The notes: generated by a model from the sequence alone, not told the origin. Counted from the first letter of the stretch, positions 1-10,128 are shown. The stretch: 20,719 bases of DNA from Euprymna scolopes (GCA_024364805.1 CM044515.1:53249052-53269770); one strand, 5' to 3'. A program made the numbers and translations.

Positions 1-934
1 TTTTTTTTAAAGAAATTTTTTTCTTTCCTTTGGAGGAGGTAGTATATATAAGTCACTCACCCTAGTACTAATCCTAAGTCTAAATTGCAAGCCCATCCTC
101 TAAAAGAACCTTTAACTCTACAGCAGATCAAATGCAGGTAAATAAATATGAGCAGCACAAGTAGAGGAAGAAATGGATGACAAAAGAAAATTAAACTAGT
201 AATAAAGTGCTCTTACAAAATCATGCTGCACACAAAGATGTTCTTTTACATATATAGAACAAATCCCACAGTTATGCCTTTTAATTTTACAAACACCCTC
301 TACAACAAATGTCAGTACAAAATCATCTTCCTGAATTTATTTTTTTTTTTTAACACTCTTCTGAAATTTTGTTCAAGAAAAAAAAATTACTTATATTCAA
401 AAGATAAAAAAATAAACAAAGAGATTATAAAAATAATAAATAAACAGAAATAAATAGAAAAGATAAATAAAAAAACAATTTTGAAGGATCATCAATCAAG
501 GTTCGAGTTACTATGATAAATCTGTTTTTGCTTTTAACTCCTCAACCTTGACCTGTTTGACCCTTAAAACATGGCTGTAACATTTTCTTTTCCAACCAAT
601 GCTGAATTGTAAGTTTTTGGAAAACAAATGTGAACCAAAGAATTTAAGGAACAGCCGTTTCATTCTGTGATCTTGCTGATTCATATCCATCTATATCTGG
701 TGCGAGAAAATGCATAAGCACAACCGATTCTTGCAGCTGTTCCTAGTCACCTGTTTTCTGTTCTGAGGGATGTTTATGTGCTTTGTTACAAGGCAGAGTT
801 ATAATGATGATGATGTCTGGCAGGATGACTACGATTATCATATCATGGAATTACTATAATTTTTTGACATTAAATATGAAGCTGAAATAAATTTGGTTCT
901 ATTTTTCAAGAAAATTAAAAACCTAAAGGAATAG
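1..934. other. AT-rich sequence without recognised gene
   Basis: No convincing exon or repeat family is seen. The open frame at 223-453 (plus) is lysine, isoleucine and phenylalanine rich, low in complexity and not protein-like. A possible 57-nt minus-strand exon at 61-117 was considered and rejected for weak coding character. Confidence 0.6.
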
Positions 935-1216
935 GTTTTTGAGCAATGAGAGCAAATCATTAGAAATAAATGCCACAAAATCTATCATAGTAGCCCCAGT
1001 TGATAGCATATATTCAACAGAAGATATAATTTTACTCAAAGTTACCCTCCCCCACCAGCACACACTCCTATTAAAGCACATGCTAAATGGACAATCATGT
1101 ATATGGAGATTAAATATGGAAAGTGAAATAAATTACTTATTTTAATATTTTAAGTTAAAGACTAGAGTTTAAATTAAAATTATACACACAAAAAAAATGA
1201 ATATATTAAAATTTAA

Positions 1217-1217
<1 letters not shown>

Positions 1218-1247
<30 letters not shown>
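1218..1247. repeat. Poly(A) tract, 30 bases
   Basis: An uninterrupted A30 run. The short palindrome AACGTTAACGTT follows at 1250-1261. No body of a poly(A)-tailed retroposon could be recognised upstream. Confidence 0.95.
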
Positions 1248-1249
<2 letters not shown>

Positions 1250-1432
1250 AACGTTAACGTTTACAAATCTATAAATTTAATTTATTTAAAAAAAACTTAT
1301 AAAAAAGAAATCTTATTTTAAAGACATTCATTTATTAACAATTTAGTTTTAATGACTAAATGATACCATAATAAAAATAACTTAATGTCCAATTTAAAAA
1401 ATAAAATAAAAATATATTGTAAAAGAATAAAA

Positions 1433-1434
<2 letters not shown>

Positions 1435-1463
<29 letters not shown>
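1435..1463. repeat. Compound microsatellite (GT)n(AT)n
   Basis: About four GT units pass directly into about eleven AT units. The same GT-to-AT compound design recurs at 3025-3080. Confidence 0.9.
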
Positions 1464-1479
1464 CTGCAATTAAACTCAA

Positions 1480-1710
1480 ATTTTTTATTCGACAAAAAAT
1501 AAAATTTAAAGATTTTCCTTTAATCCATGGATTTTCAATAAATGGCTCATATCAGAGGAAATGCTTTTTATAGGGAGTCAAATGTTGCTATTTAACATAA
1601 AAAAGTAAAAACTAAAGTTTGCACGAAAAACCTTTATAATATTGTTCTTTCTCATATATTGAGCTTTTTTATCTGATTGGGATTGTCTTATGTTATACTA
1701 ATTTATATGT
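1480..1710 (-). repeat. Degenerate copy of the hammerhead-bearing repeat family
   Basis: On the minus strand around 1513-1562, TTTCCTCTGAT leads to a GAG, a spacer, TGAAAATCCATGGATTAAAGG. That is the same order of parts as the hammerhead-like motifs near 15.2 and 15.7 kb: CTGATGA-like core, GAAA, AATCC/GGATT hairpin, and a TTTCCT/AGGAAA stem I. Stem II is poor and the core carries extra bases, so this is a decayed copy. Downstream on the plus strand, TATTGAGC (1658) and TTGGGATTGTCTTAT (near 1677) are shared with 15411-15445. This supports a common repeat family rather than chance. Confidence 0.5.
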
Positions 1711-1789
1711 ACATTAATTTTGCTGTATTATACAATCTATAATCTCAAAGTATTTTAACATTTTAGCATATATACATATAAACATTTTA

Positions 1790-2153
1790 TTTACTACTAA
1801 AGAGATTATATATTTAATTTTTTTTTTTTTACATAGGCATCACCACTTATCAAGGCCAAGAGACCACTCGAGGATAAAGGTTAAATTTAATCTGTCGCAA
1901 ACAATGTTTTTTTCAATTGTATTTAAAAACAGGCTTCTTAGATTCAAATTGGAGTTTATTTTAAAAAAATTAGAATAAAGATTTCTGCACAATACCAAGT
2001 AGATAGAGCTAGTCATTATAGAAAATATAAAACTGCCACCCAAGAGATTCTATTTTAAAAAAAATGAACTCCAATTAGAATCTAAGAAACCCGTTTTAAA
2101 TACAATGAGAAAACATTGTTTACAATAGATTAAATTAATCTCTTTAGCAGTAA

Positions 2154-2155
<2 letters not shown>
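1790..2155. mobile_element. Fold-back element with ~75-90 bp inverted arms
   Basis: The left inner arm (1881-1958) contains AAACAATG, TTGTATTTAAAA, CTTCTTAGATTC and AATTGGAGTT. The right arm (2065-2155) contains the same blocks in reverse complement. The outermost right sequence, read on the minus strand as TTTACTGCTAAAGAGATTA, is matched on the left by TTTACTACTAAAGAGATTA at 1790-1808. About 70 bp of T-rich sequence (1809-1880) interrupts the left arm and may be a later insertion. No transposase and no clear target-site duplication are seen. The right end runs straight into a 50-base T run. Confidence 0.65.

Positions 2156-2205
<50 letters not shown>
2156..2205. repeat. Poly(T) tract, 50 bases
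   Basis: An uninterrupted T50 run immediately follows the fold-back element. On the minus strand this is a long poly(A), as might be left by a retroposed copy or by slippage. No recognisable SINE body adjoins it on the minus-strand 5' side. Confidence 0.95.
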
Positions 2206-2208
<3 letters not shown>

Positions 2209-2708
2209 GCAATAGCAAAACCACGGGAAACTTATTTTATGCTTAAATATAATTTAAAGTCTTTAAACGTAAACCAGTTTCAGAATTGGAAAATAGCAAC
2301 CCAAAACGAAAAGGTTAATTGAATATCGCATTTTAGTATTAGTTTTACAAATAAAGATTATTTTAACAGAGTTGAGTCATTTTCACAAGCAGAGGGGACG
2401 GGATCAGAACCGTAAAAAAAGTGAGTGGGAGATGAAAAATTAGTTGGAAAGCATTCAGCATTTTGTTAGTACATAGCATCGTGCAGAAAGTTTGAAGAGG
2501 AAAACTTAAAAAAACAAATTTAAAATAAAAAAAAATAAAATTTAAAAATAAATTTAAAAATCATTTTTTCTTTAATAATTAAACCAAAAATTAAGCAAAA
2601 AGAATTAAATAGAAAATTAAAAAAAAAAAAATTTAAATTTAAATTAAAAAAAAAAAAAAAAAAAAAAATGAAAAACATATTTTTAACAAAAACAAAAAAA
2701 AAACTTAC

Positions 2709-2804
2709 ATGCTTTGTTTGTATTAGTAATATTGTTGAACTCCTCCAATATTTTACCTGCTTGGGCATCAAACTGAGACTGGCATTGGTCCTTTGTCCTC
2801 AATT
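2709..2804 (-). CDS. Candidate internal exon of unknown protein (32 codons, phase 1-1)
   Basis: On the minus strand a pyrimidine tract ending ACCCCCCTTAG is followed by 96 nt of open frame and a strong donor, GTAAGTTT (2708 downwards). The frame encodes LRTKDQCQSQFDAQAGKILE then EFNNITNTNKA. The other two frames hit stops almost at once. The block is clearly less AT-rich than its surroundings, which are long A and T runs, and it uses many codons of the CAG, GAG and GAC type, as expected for real coding sequence. Two bases complete an incoming codon and one T is left over, so it is phase 1 at both ends and could be included or skipped without a frameshift. The peptide is polar and could be part of a coiled coil. 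I do not recognise the family. The phase would allow splicing from the CNOT6 exon at 14408-14506, but the peptide does not resemble the CNOT6 sequence expected next, so it more likely belongs to another minus-strand gene or is a spurious match. An internal CAG/GTAAAA offers an alternative donor. Confidence 0.5.
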
Positions 2805-3024
2805 CTAAGGGGGGTAAAAAATAATAACCTAACCAACATAATGGAAGAAGAGAGAACAGCAAAAGATTCTTGAATGAGAAAATGATTCAAGAATCACATC
2901 TTGATAATTAAAGCCAATAGATTCATCTGGCTTTTCCTCATTACTTTTTAGCATGGAATAGAGTTAAAAAGGTTGCCAAATTTTATATACTCCTTCTGTT
3001 GAACCTCTCATGTGATAATTAAGA

Positions 3025-3060
<36 letters not shown>

Positions 3061-3080
3061 GCGCGCGCACACACACACAC
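3025..3080. repeat. Self-complementary compound microsatellite GT/AT/GC/AC
   Basis: The order is about ten GT units, about eight AT units, four GC units, then about six AC units. The GT block can pair with the AC block, and the AT and GC blocks are each self-complementary, so the whole can form a hairpin or cruciform. Alternating purine-pyrimidine along the whole length also favours Z-DNA. Confidence 0.92.
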
Positions 3081-3194
3081 TTTATGTAATTATCTTGAAT
3101 AAACTAAAAGCACCATGCAAATTACTTTTAATTCTACATGACTATATTCTCAACTTTTACAAACTTTACTTTTAGTTATTTTTTACTTTTAACA

Positions 3195-3362
3195 GTTCAG
3201 CCAATGTAACCTCCCACCTTCTTCAGGAGAATCTTTTCAAACCCCTGAATTTTCAAATCAAACTTGGAAATCTATGCAAAATTTCAAACTGAACTATATT
3301 TAATCCATGGGTATAGATTTTTCTCATTCATCAAGTATGATTGGGTACAAGTGAGAAATAAT
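3195..3362 (-). mobile_element. tRNA-type SINE body, family A, minus copy (5' head missing)
   Basis: Read in reverse complement this matches the body shared by the copies at 3811-4090, 8452-8750, 10129-10430 and 19412-19725. The matching parts are the GGTTACATTGGC block (here near 3200), the ATGGATTAAAT block (near 3300) and a GATGAA.GAGAA block (near 3330). The tRNA-like head is absent. Divergence is substantial, which suggests an old copy. Confidence 0.6.
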
Positions 3363-3598
3363 TTATTCTTGGTACCTAATGAGGAGGTCAAAGTTCACCA
3401 ATTAAGAAAACCTAAAAAAGAAATATAAATAAATAAAACTTTAATAATAATTATATAGATTATATAGACTTTTTGTTATAGCCAAAAGGTAATTGGCCAA
3501 AAATGAGTACTTTATGCCAAATTGATGGTTGAATATGATAAAATTTGTATTCAGTTTTACATTAAATACTAATCCCTATTATTCCTTCGAACAGACAT

Positions 3599-3700
3599 CA
3601 TAATATTTAGTTCGCTGCACCTTATTATAAAGGTCCATGCAAAATTTAAGCCAGGTTGGCCAAGTAGTTTCTGAGAAAAAGTGGAATGGGCACACAAAGA
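3599..3700 (+). repeat. Possible non-LTR retrotransposon 3' UTR fragment
   Basis: GGTCCATGCAAAATTTAAGC followed by CAGGTTGGCCAAGTAGTTTC and TGAG is laid out like the sequence at 17535-17575 (TGTGAAATTA, GGTTCAGCCATTTCCGAG). This type of block is common near the 3' ends of RTE/CR1-like LINEs and SINEs that borrow their tails. No coding part is attached. Assignment is by style only. Confidence 0.3.
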
Positions 3701-3810
3701 AATATAGAATAGATAGCTATAAACATTTATCAGGTAGTAACAGTAATACTGCACATTTAAAACAAGATTAGGTTTGAAACAACAAATATTCCTACTAGAA
3801 TTGGTCATAT

Positions 3811-4090
3811 TGCACAACGGAACAAGGCTGTGATAATCAGTTCTCAGTCTTCTGGAGGGTGAAGGTTCAATTCTCACAAGTGATATTGAAAATAAATAAA
3901 ACTTATTACTTAACACTTTTACTTGGTCATGGCTGATGAAACAAAGTCTATTCTTGTGCCTTAAATAAAGGATTCCATTGTAAATTCTGTATAGATTCCA
4001 GTTTAAAACAGTGCACTAAAAAGGTCAGAGGTTACCTTGGCCAAAACGTCAGAATAATATTTAAGATGAGAATGGCAGTCCATATAATAT
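3811..4090 (+). mobile_element. tRNA-type SINE, family A, plus copy
   Basis: The tRNA-like head includes a B-box-like GGTTCAATTCTC (3864-3875). The body follows: GGTCATGGCTGATGAAAC (3923), CCATTGTAAATTCTGTATAG (3975) and GGTCAGAGGTTACCTTGGCC (4022). Each block recurs in the same order at 8452-8750, 10129-10430 and 19412-19725. The minus-strand open frame over this region (3916-3569) is an antisense shadow of the SINE. Together with 3195-3362 it forms an inverted pair about 450 bp apart. Confidence 0.7.
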
Positions 4091-5188
4091 ATTATATATA
4101 AGATTAAAAAAAAATTAAATGAAATAAGTTAAAATAAAGCTTATTTCCATTTTTATCTAATTCTCAATTCTAACCATCCAACATATTTCTATATTGTTAG
4201 TAGCCTTCTACAAACTTTCTGTTTAATACATATATTTTATATAAATTTCTTAAAAGTTTGCACAAAGGTTTATTGTAGCAACTCAAATACTGAAGAATAT
4301 GATATAATCCTCATTCATGTAAATATACATTTTTATGGTATACAAAATTTACCAAAACATTTGTAAAAGCCTTTTCGTCAATTGTGTATACAATAAATAT
4401 GTATACAAGAATGAGCAGAAACAATTGTTTGAAGAAACTTTCTTTAATAAACTATGATATATCACATTTTAAAAACAAAAAGAAACTATATTATTCAACT
4501 CATCAAATCAATTCAACAATTTTGTACCACTAAAAGACTTTTCAATTATAAACATCATAACAATTAAAAGAATTTGAATTAAAAGACTTATTTTGCTTGA
4601 CAAATCTCATTTTTGTATCTGAAGATATGATTCTACAATTAAATCGATCTAGTTTGATTTAAACAAATTCTTAAGTTTTTATTTGCAAAAATAATTTTTT
4701 AACTTTATTTTAGTTTAAATTGAATAAGATGTTTAAAATAAAACATTTAGCCAGATACAAAAAAAAATACTATGAAATTTTCAATTTAAGTAGGTCAGTA
4801 AGATACTGCAAGCATTAATGGCCACAAATATAAACTTGTATAACAAAGAAAGACGATAGAGAAGAGTATTTTCCTTTCTTGCTATAAAACATTAGTTAAA
4901 TTAGTATTTAATAATTTAAAAAGAAGTCATTGTGTTCTGTAATACAGGCCATTTCATGGTATAGGCAGAAGCATGACTGGGACAAATGTTTGATTTTCAG
5001 AGTTTGGAAAGAAATTAAATAAACTATTTTAGATTTAACGGTTGAAAAGACCAAACAAGCGCAAAATTGATTTTTATAAATATATCTATCTATTAAAATT
5101 AAATAAATTATTTTTTCAAATGGTAAAATATTTTTTTGTCAGGAAATACAGACAGTTTTTTTTTTTTTCGTCATGTCATAGTACGTTC
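4091..5188. other. AT-rich sequence without recognised gene
   Basis: No exon with splice sites, no SINE body and no inverted repeat of note is seen. The unusually plain composition is consistent with intron. Confidence 0.6.
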
Positions 5189-5346
5189 TCAGAGGTTGGA
5201 AATTGAGGCTGAATGAGATTTAAATGTCTGATAATGGTGGGAATGTTGGTCAAATGCATGGGTCAGTAATAGGAAATCTGTTTGACCAACGTTCACACCT
5301 TTATCAGACATCTAAATCTCATTCAACTTCAATTTCCAACCTCTGA
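5189..5346. mobile_element. Fold-back MITE with 66-bp inverted arms
   Basis: The left arm 5189-5254 begins TCAGAGGTTGGAAATTGA and ends TTGGTCAAA. The right arm 5281-5346 is its reverse complement with about ten differences, and both arms are the same length. A 26-bp loop separates them. No clear target-site duplication is visible, so the superfamily cannot be assigned. It is non-coding and non-autonomous. Confidence 0.8.
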
Positions 5347-6578
5347 TGACATTAAAAATTTAATAAATAGAAATGTTTATTGAAATCAAGTTTTCATTTG
5401 TCTGCTCTTTTCAACTGTCAAACTTTAAATTCTTAATATGGAGTGCTTTTTTAGACTGGTTTTTCTATTCTATAGAAACTATATTGGACGATACATCAAA
5501 TAACCGCCTAACTAATACTTGGAGATAATATTTGTTGAAAGATCAACAAATGAAAGTGGCTGACATCTTTTACCAGACATTTTAATTACCTCTTTGTTTT
5601 GTTTAATACGTATCAGCTTCCGCAATAGCATATGTATTTCCACATATTTATCTAATCCTCAAGCCATTCTATACATTTTCAAATATAATTGACTTAATTT
5701 ATGACAAAACTATCTGAAGATCAAACATTTGTCAATAAGTTCAATAAACTTTCAGTCATTCTTCTCAACTGCAAAATGAAGTGGCCTGCAGTATAGAACA
5801 CCTTGGAAGGAGTTCAATCCAAACTAAAGCTTTACTTGGCATACTACCTCATATAGCTTCGTAGATAAAACTAAATAGATGTTTTTTTTTTAATAGAATT
5901 TGAATAGATAAGTGCAAGGTTAGTGATGGAAAAATGGTTTGAAGAAACAAGAGAAATTGCAAATTATTTAAAATATTTATAGATATATTTAATAGTAAAC
6001 ATCTAATAAAAAAGATAGAAAAGGTGGACTCTTTAATTTAATGAAAGAAAATAAGACTGTACATTTGAGCAAGTTGATTTTTCAAAAATCAAATATGTCT
6101 ATGTCAATAAAGTTAAATATCAGAACATGCTCATTTTTTTAAAATATTTCTTGTATAAATGTAAGCATCTTTGAAAATACAAGTGCAGAGTTTCTGAAAA
6201 TCTGTGTTAGTGCCTGTGCAGTTTAAAGACCATGTTATTTTCTTTAGATTGGATTTTTCAATTTTTACAACATTGTGTTTATCAAATTGTTAGATGAAAA
6301 TACAGAATAGATAAAAAGCCCCTCCCCACATTAAGAATGGCTTTTTAAATAAGGTTATGATTTCAGAATATTCCATAAACAGTATAAGTACCAGTGAGTC
6401 AATGGAGAATTAGTCCTGGATATGTGCCTAAAATTTGTAAAAAGAATACTCCCAAAATGTTGAGGTTATTAAAAAAACAATTGTCATTGTTTTCCTAGGA
6501 CTTATTAAACGATTTTTAAAATGAATTGCTCAAAAATTGGTACCAATTAGAAATATAGTTTTTGCTGTTAGTAATCGG
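5347..6578. other. AT-rich sequence without recognised gene
   Basis: No protein-like frame, no matching family copy and no strong inverted repeat was found here. Confidence 0.55.
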
Positions 6579-6741
6579 TAGGGCTAGGACAACAGCATAT
6601 TCTTTTCATTGTTTTGACTCTTGTGTATCCGTTAATATGTTATGAGCTTTTATATAGTGATGTGGTTCTCTTGATTAACTGTGTCGGATATATACTCTAG
6701 AGCCAAAGCAATGAAAAGAATATGCTGTTGTCATAGCCCTA
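6579..6741. mobile_element. hAT-like MITE with long inverted ends
   Basis: The left end TAGGGCTAGGACAACAGCAT (6579) and the right end (reverse complement TAGGGCTATGACAACAGCAT, ending 6741) match over about 50 bp including TATTCTTTTCATTG. The 163-bp element is flanked by GTAATCGG (6571-6578) and GTAATCAC (6742-6749), an 8-bp direct repeat matching at 6 positions. TIRs starting TAGGG and 8-bp duplications are typical of the hAT superfamily. There is no room for a transposase, so it would have relied on a partner element. Confidence 0.75.
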
Positions 6742-8182
6742 GTAATCACCATTGACAAATACCCAACCATTCCCGTGAGAACATTTATTCTTCTGTTTTC
6801 AAATTGAAAAAAATAATCGACCTACCCTATTGAGCATATAAGATTTATTTCAAACTTGTAAAATAAAAAAAAAAAAAGTTTCTAGTATAAATTAATCTTT
6901 TAAAGTATTTCAGATATCACCTCCAACCACCACATGGATACACTTTTCCCCAGTCTGAACCTCTATATAAAATTTCATCAGAAATATTGAAACCATTTCT
7001 AAATTTTACTTTGTATCAAACGAACTATTCACACAATTCTCGGAGAAATGACTCAACTATCATCTTCTGCTATGTTGAAACTCTGGCTCATAATGTCATC
7101 ACATTTTGTTAATCTGACGACTCACAAATAGAAACGGGTTGGAGTAATGGGAGGTTAGATGGTAACAGAATTCATATAAGCTACATTTCATTTGTTTAAA
7201 ATTATTAATATTCAGCTTTTTTTTTTTTTTTTTTTCCACCATAATATTTACTCAAATCATCTGATTAAATTTAATCTAGCAGAAAATTAAATAAATTAAG
7301 CAAAAATAAATAAATAAATAAATAAAATGAAAAAAAAAATTTAAAGCAACATTTGAATTGTCGACTGAATCACTTGAATAAAAAACTTGGAAGTAGAAGG
7401 TAATGAGACTAAATGATCGAATTTGACTCAGATTTTTACTCATAAATATTGTCATTTAAGTGGTTAATAATTCTTTTTAATAGCAATGAGGCTGAAAATT
7501 TAATTCGCTTATGGTTGCTCACTTTAAAGGATCATCAAAATCATTAAAAAAAAAATCAAGTTGTAGTAGATTGAAATTCCTTTTTTCTTTTTTAGATAAC
7601 TGAAACAAAAAAATTTAAACTGTTTCTAATAATTTAAATCCAACTTTTAGAGATTTCACTAGTTTTATAAAATTCTAAAATATTTGCTTTCATTTTTAAT
7701 TTCTTCCATATTTTTAGCATATTGAAAACTGGAAAAATAAAAATCAATGAAATTGCAAAATTTAGACAAAAATGTTAGAATTGGTTTAGGAAAAAAAAAA
7801 CAAAACATTCTAATTCTATGGAAGTACCAAAGATATTTTCAAACTAAAAATCAAACAAAAAGAAATTTCAATATTGAAAAAATTGTCTGCTTTTCTAACA
7901 GGTTAAAGGGCCTAATAATGTGTATAAATAAAACAGATGTATTGCATATGAAAATATTTAAATTTAAATATTTAAAACTCTTAAACTACTGGTCATATAA
8001 GACTGAAATTGACAGGAAATAGTAATCATACATTAAGGATGGTTTATAACAAGTAAAATCTTTGGATAAAAAAATAATGTGTACAGAAATGTCGGCTAGT
8101 TGGAATGCAAAATATTCATTTTAACTTGCCAACATATTTATTCATAGTTCTAAGTGGTTTAATTTTAAATCTTCCTAATCTT
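6742..8182. other. AT-rich sequence without recognised gene
   Basis: It holds a T17 run (7219-7235), a short (AAAT)n stretch near 7305-7325 and a low-complexity open frame at 7747-8022 that looks like chance. No splice-bounded exon was found. Confidence 0.55.
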
Positions 8183-8275
8183 TGATTGCTCAAACAGTAG
8201 GGAATGTGGCTGGAGGACTAAATGCTTCAGTTTCGATTCTAGCTGATGGGACCAAAGTCACTTTTTTTTTTTTAC
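8183..8275 (+). repeat. tRNA-like SINE head, family B
   Basis: TGCTCAAACAGTAGGGAATGT, GGACTAAATGCTTCAG and TTTCGATTCTAGCTGATGGG match the segment at 12148-12225 (AGCTTAAACAGTAACGAC, CACTAAATGTTTTGGTTTCA, ATTCTCGCTGATAGCAC). A T-run follows in both. The TTCGATTC core resembles a polymerase III B box. Only the head is present. Confidence 0.5.
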
Positions 8276-8280
8276 TTTTG

Positions 8281-8451
8281 AAATGAGGATTGATAATTTG
8301 AATCATTTGCTCTTATCTTGGATGAGATTCTCAAAATGTTTTGGCTAATATATAACCTTTGACCTTCATATGCGATTTTGTTGAACTTAGAAATCTGTCT
8401 TGAATGGCACACTTTATTTAATCCATAGAGGTAGATTGTCTCTTTTCCTTT
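8281..8451 (-). mobile_element. tRNA-type SINE body, family A, minus copy
   Basis: In reverse complement this gives the family A body in order: ATGGATTAAATAAAG, CAAGACAGATTTCTAAGTTC, AAGGTCAAAGGTTATAT and CAAATTATCAATCCTCATTT. It abuts the plus copy at 8452 with no spacer, making an inverted pair of about 170 bp per arm. Confidence 0.65.
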
Positions 8452-8750
8452 GCACCATGGCTAAAATTGCAAAGTAGTGATCAGTTCTAAGTGACTCATC
8501 TGGGAGGTTGATAGTTCAATCCTCAGTATGGGCACAAATACTAAAATCAAATTCTCAATTACTTAAGACTTCTACCTAGTCATGGCTGATGAATTGAGAA
8601 CAAGCTACCCCTGTGGATTAAATGCATTCTAAATTCCGTACAGATTTCCAGAGTTCGACAAGATGTACCTGAAAAAGGTCGGAGGTTATATTGGCCAAAT
8701 GTTCTTAGAATAACATTCCCAATGAGAATAGTAGTCCAAATAATACAAAT
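8452..8750 (+). mobile_element. tRNA-type SINE, family A, plus copy
   Basis: The head shows GATCAGTTCTAAGTGAC and AGTTCAATCCTCAGTATGGG. The body shows TAGTCATGGCTGATGAAT, TACCCCTGTGGATTAAATGC, CAGAGTTCGACAAGATGTAC and AAGGTCGGAGGTTATATTGG. This matches 19412-19725 and 10129-10430 along its whole length. Its A-rich 3' side leads to AATAATACAAATT. Confidence 0.75.
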
Positions 8751-8959
8751 TAAAATAATTATGCTTGAATTAAAAAAAAAACAAAAAAAAAAAAAAACAT
8801 TTAAACATATTACATATTTTCTAAACCAACAGAATTTCATTTTATTGACTCAATTTAGTAATACTTTTATTAAATAAAACCTAATTCCACAAACAGAAAA
8901 TTTGTAATAATGAAAATTCTATGCGACCAAAATTTTTTTATTTCATTAATTGAAATTAC

Positions 8960-9182
8960 GGTCAATGTGCACTGGTTGTCCAACCTACAAAAAGATGCTT
9001 ATTCCAAAAACTGTTCTTAACATGGGGAGGTTGAAAATAAGAAAATGCCTTTCAGAACACTCACCCCCCAACCTCCCCATATTAATGACTTTCGGAATAA
9101 ACACCCTTCAACCTCCATATGTTAAGAACGTATTTCGGAATAAACACCCTTTGCAGGTTGGACAACTAGTGCACATTGACCC
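8960..9182. mobile_element. Fold-back transposon/MITE with ~105-bp arms and apparent target-site duplication
   Basis: The left end GGTCAATGTGCACTGGTTGT and right end (reverse complement GGTCAATGTGCACTAGTTGT) continue to match through CCAACCT, TTATTCC and GTTCTTAACAT, and reach a GGGGAGGTTG block near the centre. The arms therefore take up almost the entire element. AAATTAC flanks both sides (8953-8959 and 9183-9189), a 7-bp direct repeat consistent with target-site duplication. The right arm also holds a tandem sub-repeat of about 45 bp (GGGTGTTTATTCCGAAA and GGTTG on the minus strand, twice). The plus-strand open frame 8950-9381 crosses the element and is an artefact. Superfamily not assigned. 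Confidence 0.82.
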
Positions 9183-9403
9183 AAATTACTTTGTCTTATA
9201 CATGGCATTACTTTTCTTTTATATACATTTTAGGAAGGCGACAAAATACTATCAGTTTAGAGTTCAAACAAATTTATTAAAGAATGTCACAGAATACTAT
9301 CCTTACTTACATGTGATATTATCCCCCCCCAACCCCTTTCTGATCTGGACAGCATCAGGTAACCTTGCTAGTTATTCATAAAATCATCTTTAGATGAATG
9401 ATG

Positions 9404-9450
<47 letters not shown>
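9404..9450. repeat. Poly(A) tract, 47 bases
   Basis: An uninterrupted A47 run about 220 bp after the fold-back element. The upstream 9190-9400 segment has no recognised retroposon body, so its origin is open. Confidence 0.95.
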
Positions 9451-9452
<2 letters not shown>

Positions 9453-10128
9453 AAAGAATTTTTCTAGATAATAGATTTGATGATAGAATCCCCCGGTAGA
9501 GCAAACTATTTTTTCACATGTACTTTTTATACAGTACAAAATGTTTCAGAATTTTTAAATTAGGACTGATTATTTGGATTACTGTTCTCATCTTAGAAAC
9601 ACTACATGTCTAAAATGAGAATAGGTTTAATGTCAGAAATTGTACTGTGAAATGTGACTCGCACTAGTCCTTCCTCCTTTCATGCATCTAAACTCCCTTA
9701 ACACCACTCTTCAAGGTTTGAAGGTTAATTAAGGCAAGAGATTTAACTGCCATTCTTATATTAGAGGCAGTTGCTGTCCTCACACATAAGATAACTCATT
9801 TATATCTTCTTAAATTCTTTATGGTGGGGTTTACTCCCAACAATATAATTTACTCTTAACAAGAGTATATAAACTAACAGTTTATATACCTCTTAATACA
9901 GCTAACCCAGCCAAAAGAACTTATCTTGAATTATTTGAATTTCTATTTATCAAATCATGAACTCATTATTCCAGTTCAATCAACAATTACGGAAACCTTA
10001 TTCTACCAGGTTACATCACCATTTTAGGCCCACTACAGACTTTTGACATGCCAGGCCCTATTTAATCATGCAAGGTTATTTCTCACATTAAGGCTTCTAA
10101 AATTCATACAAGAATAGTCTGTAAAAAC
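9451..10128. other. Non-coding stretch with one clean hairpin
   Basis: No exon was found. At 9865-9889, GTATATAAACT and AGTTTATATAC form a perfect 11-bp stem around AAC, with partial pairing continuing outward to TTAA on both sides. Confidence 0.55.

Noticed and set aside
61-117. Possible 57-nt minus-strand exon between CTGCTGTAG and GTGAGT
   Set aside because: The splice signals are fair and one frame is open, but 19 residues are too few, the peptide matches nothing I know, and its phase does not fit the other candidate exon.
939-1145. Plus-strand open frame of 68 codons
   Set aside because: AT-rich, no domain, no splice or promoter context. It overlaps locally repeated AAATATG..TGAAATAAATT sequence.
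3569-3916. Minus-strand open frame of 115 codons
   Set aside because: It is antisense to a SINE head and a LINE-like tail, and its product shows no domain.
8950-9381. Plus-strand open frame of 143 codons, the longest in the window
   Set aside because: About half lies within the palindromic MITE, and the product has no recognisable fold. The frame is open by chance of repeat composition.
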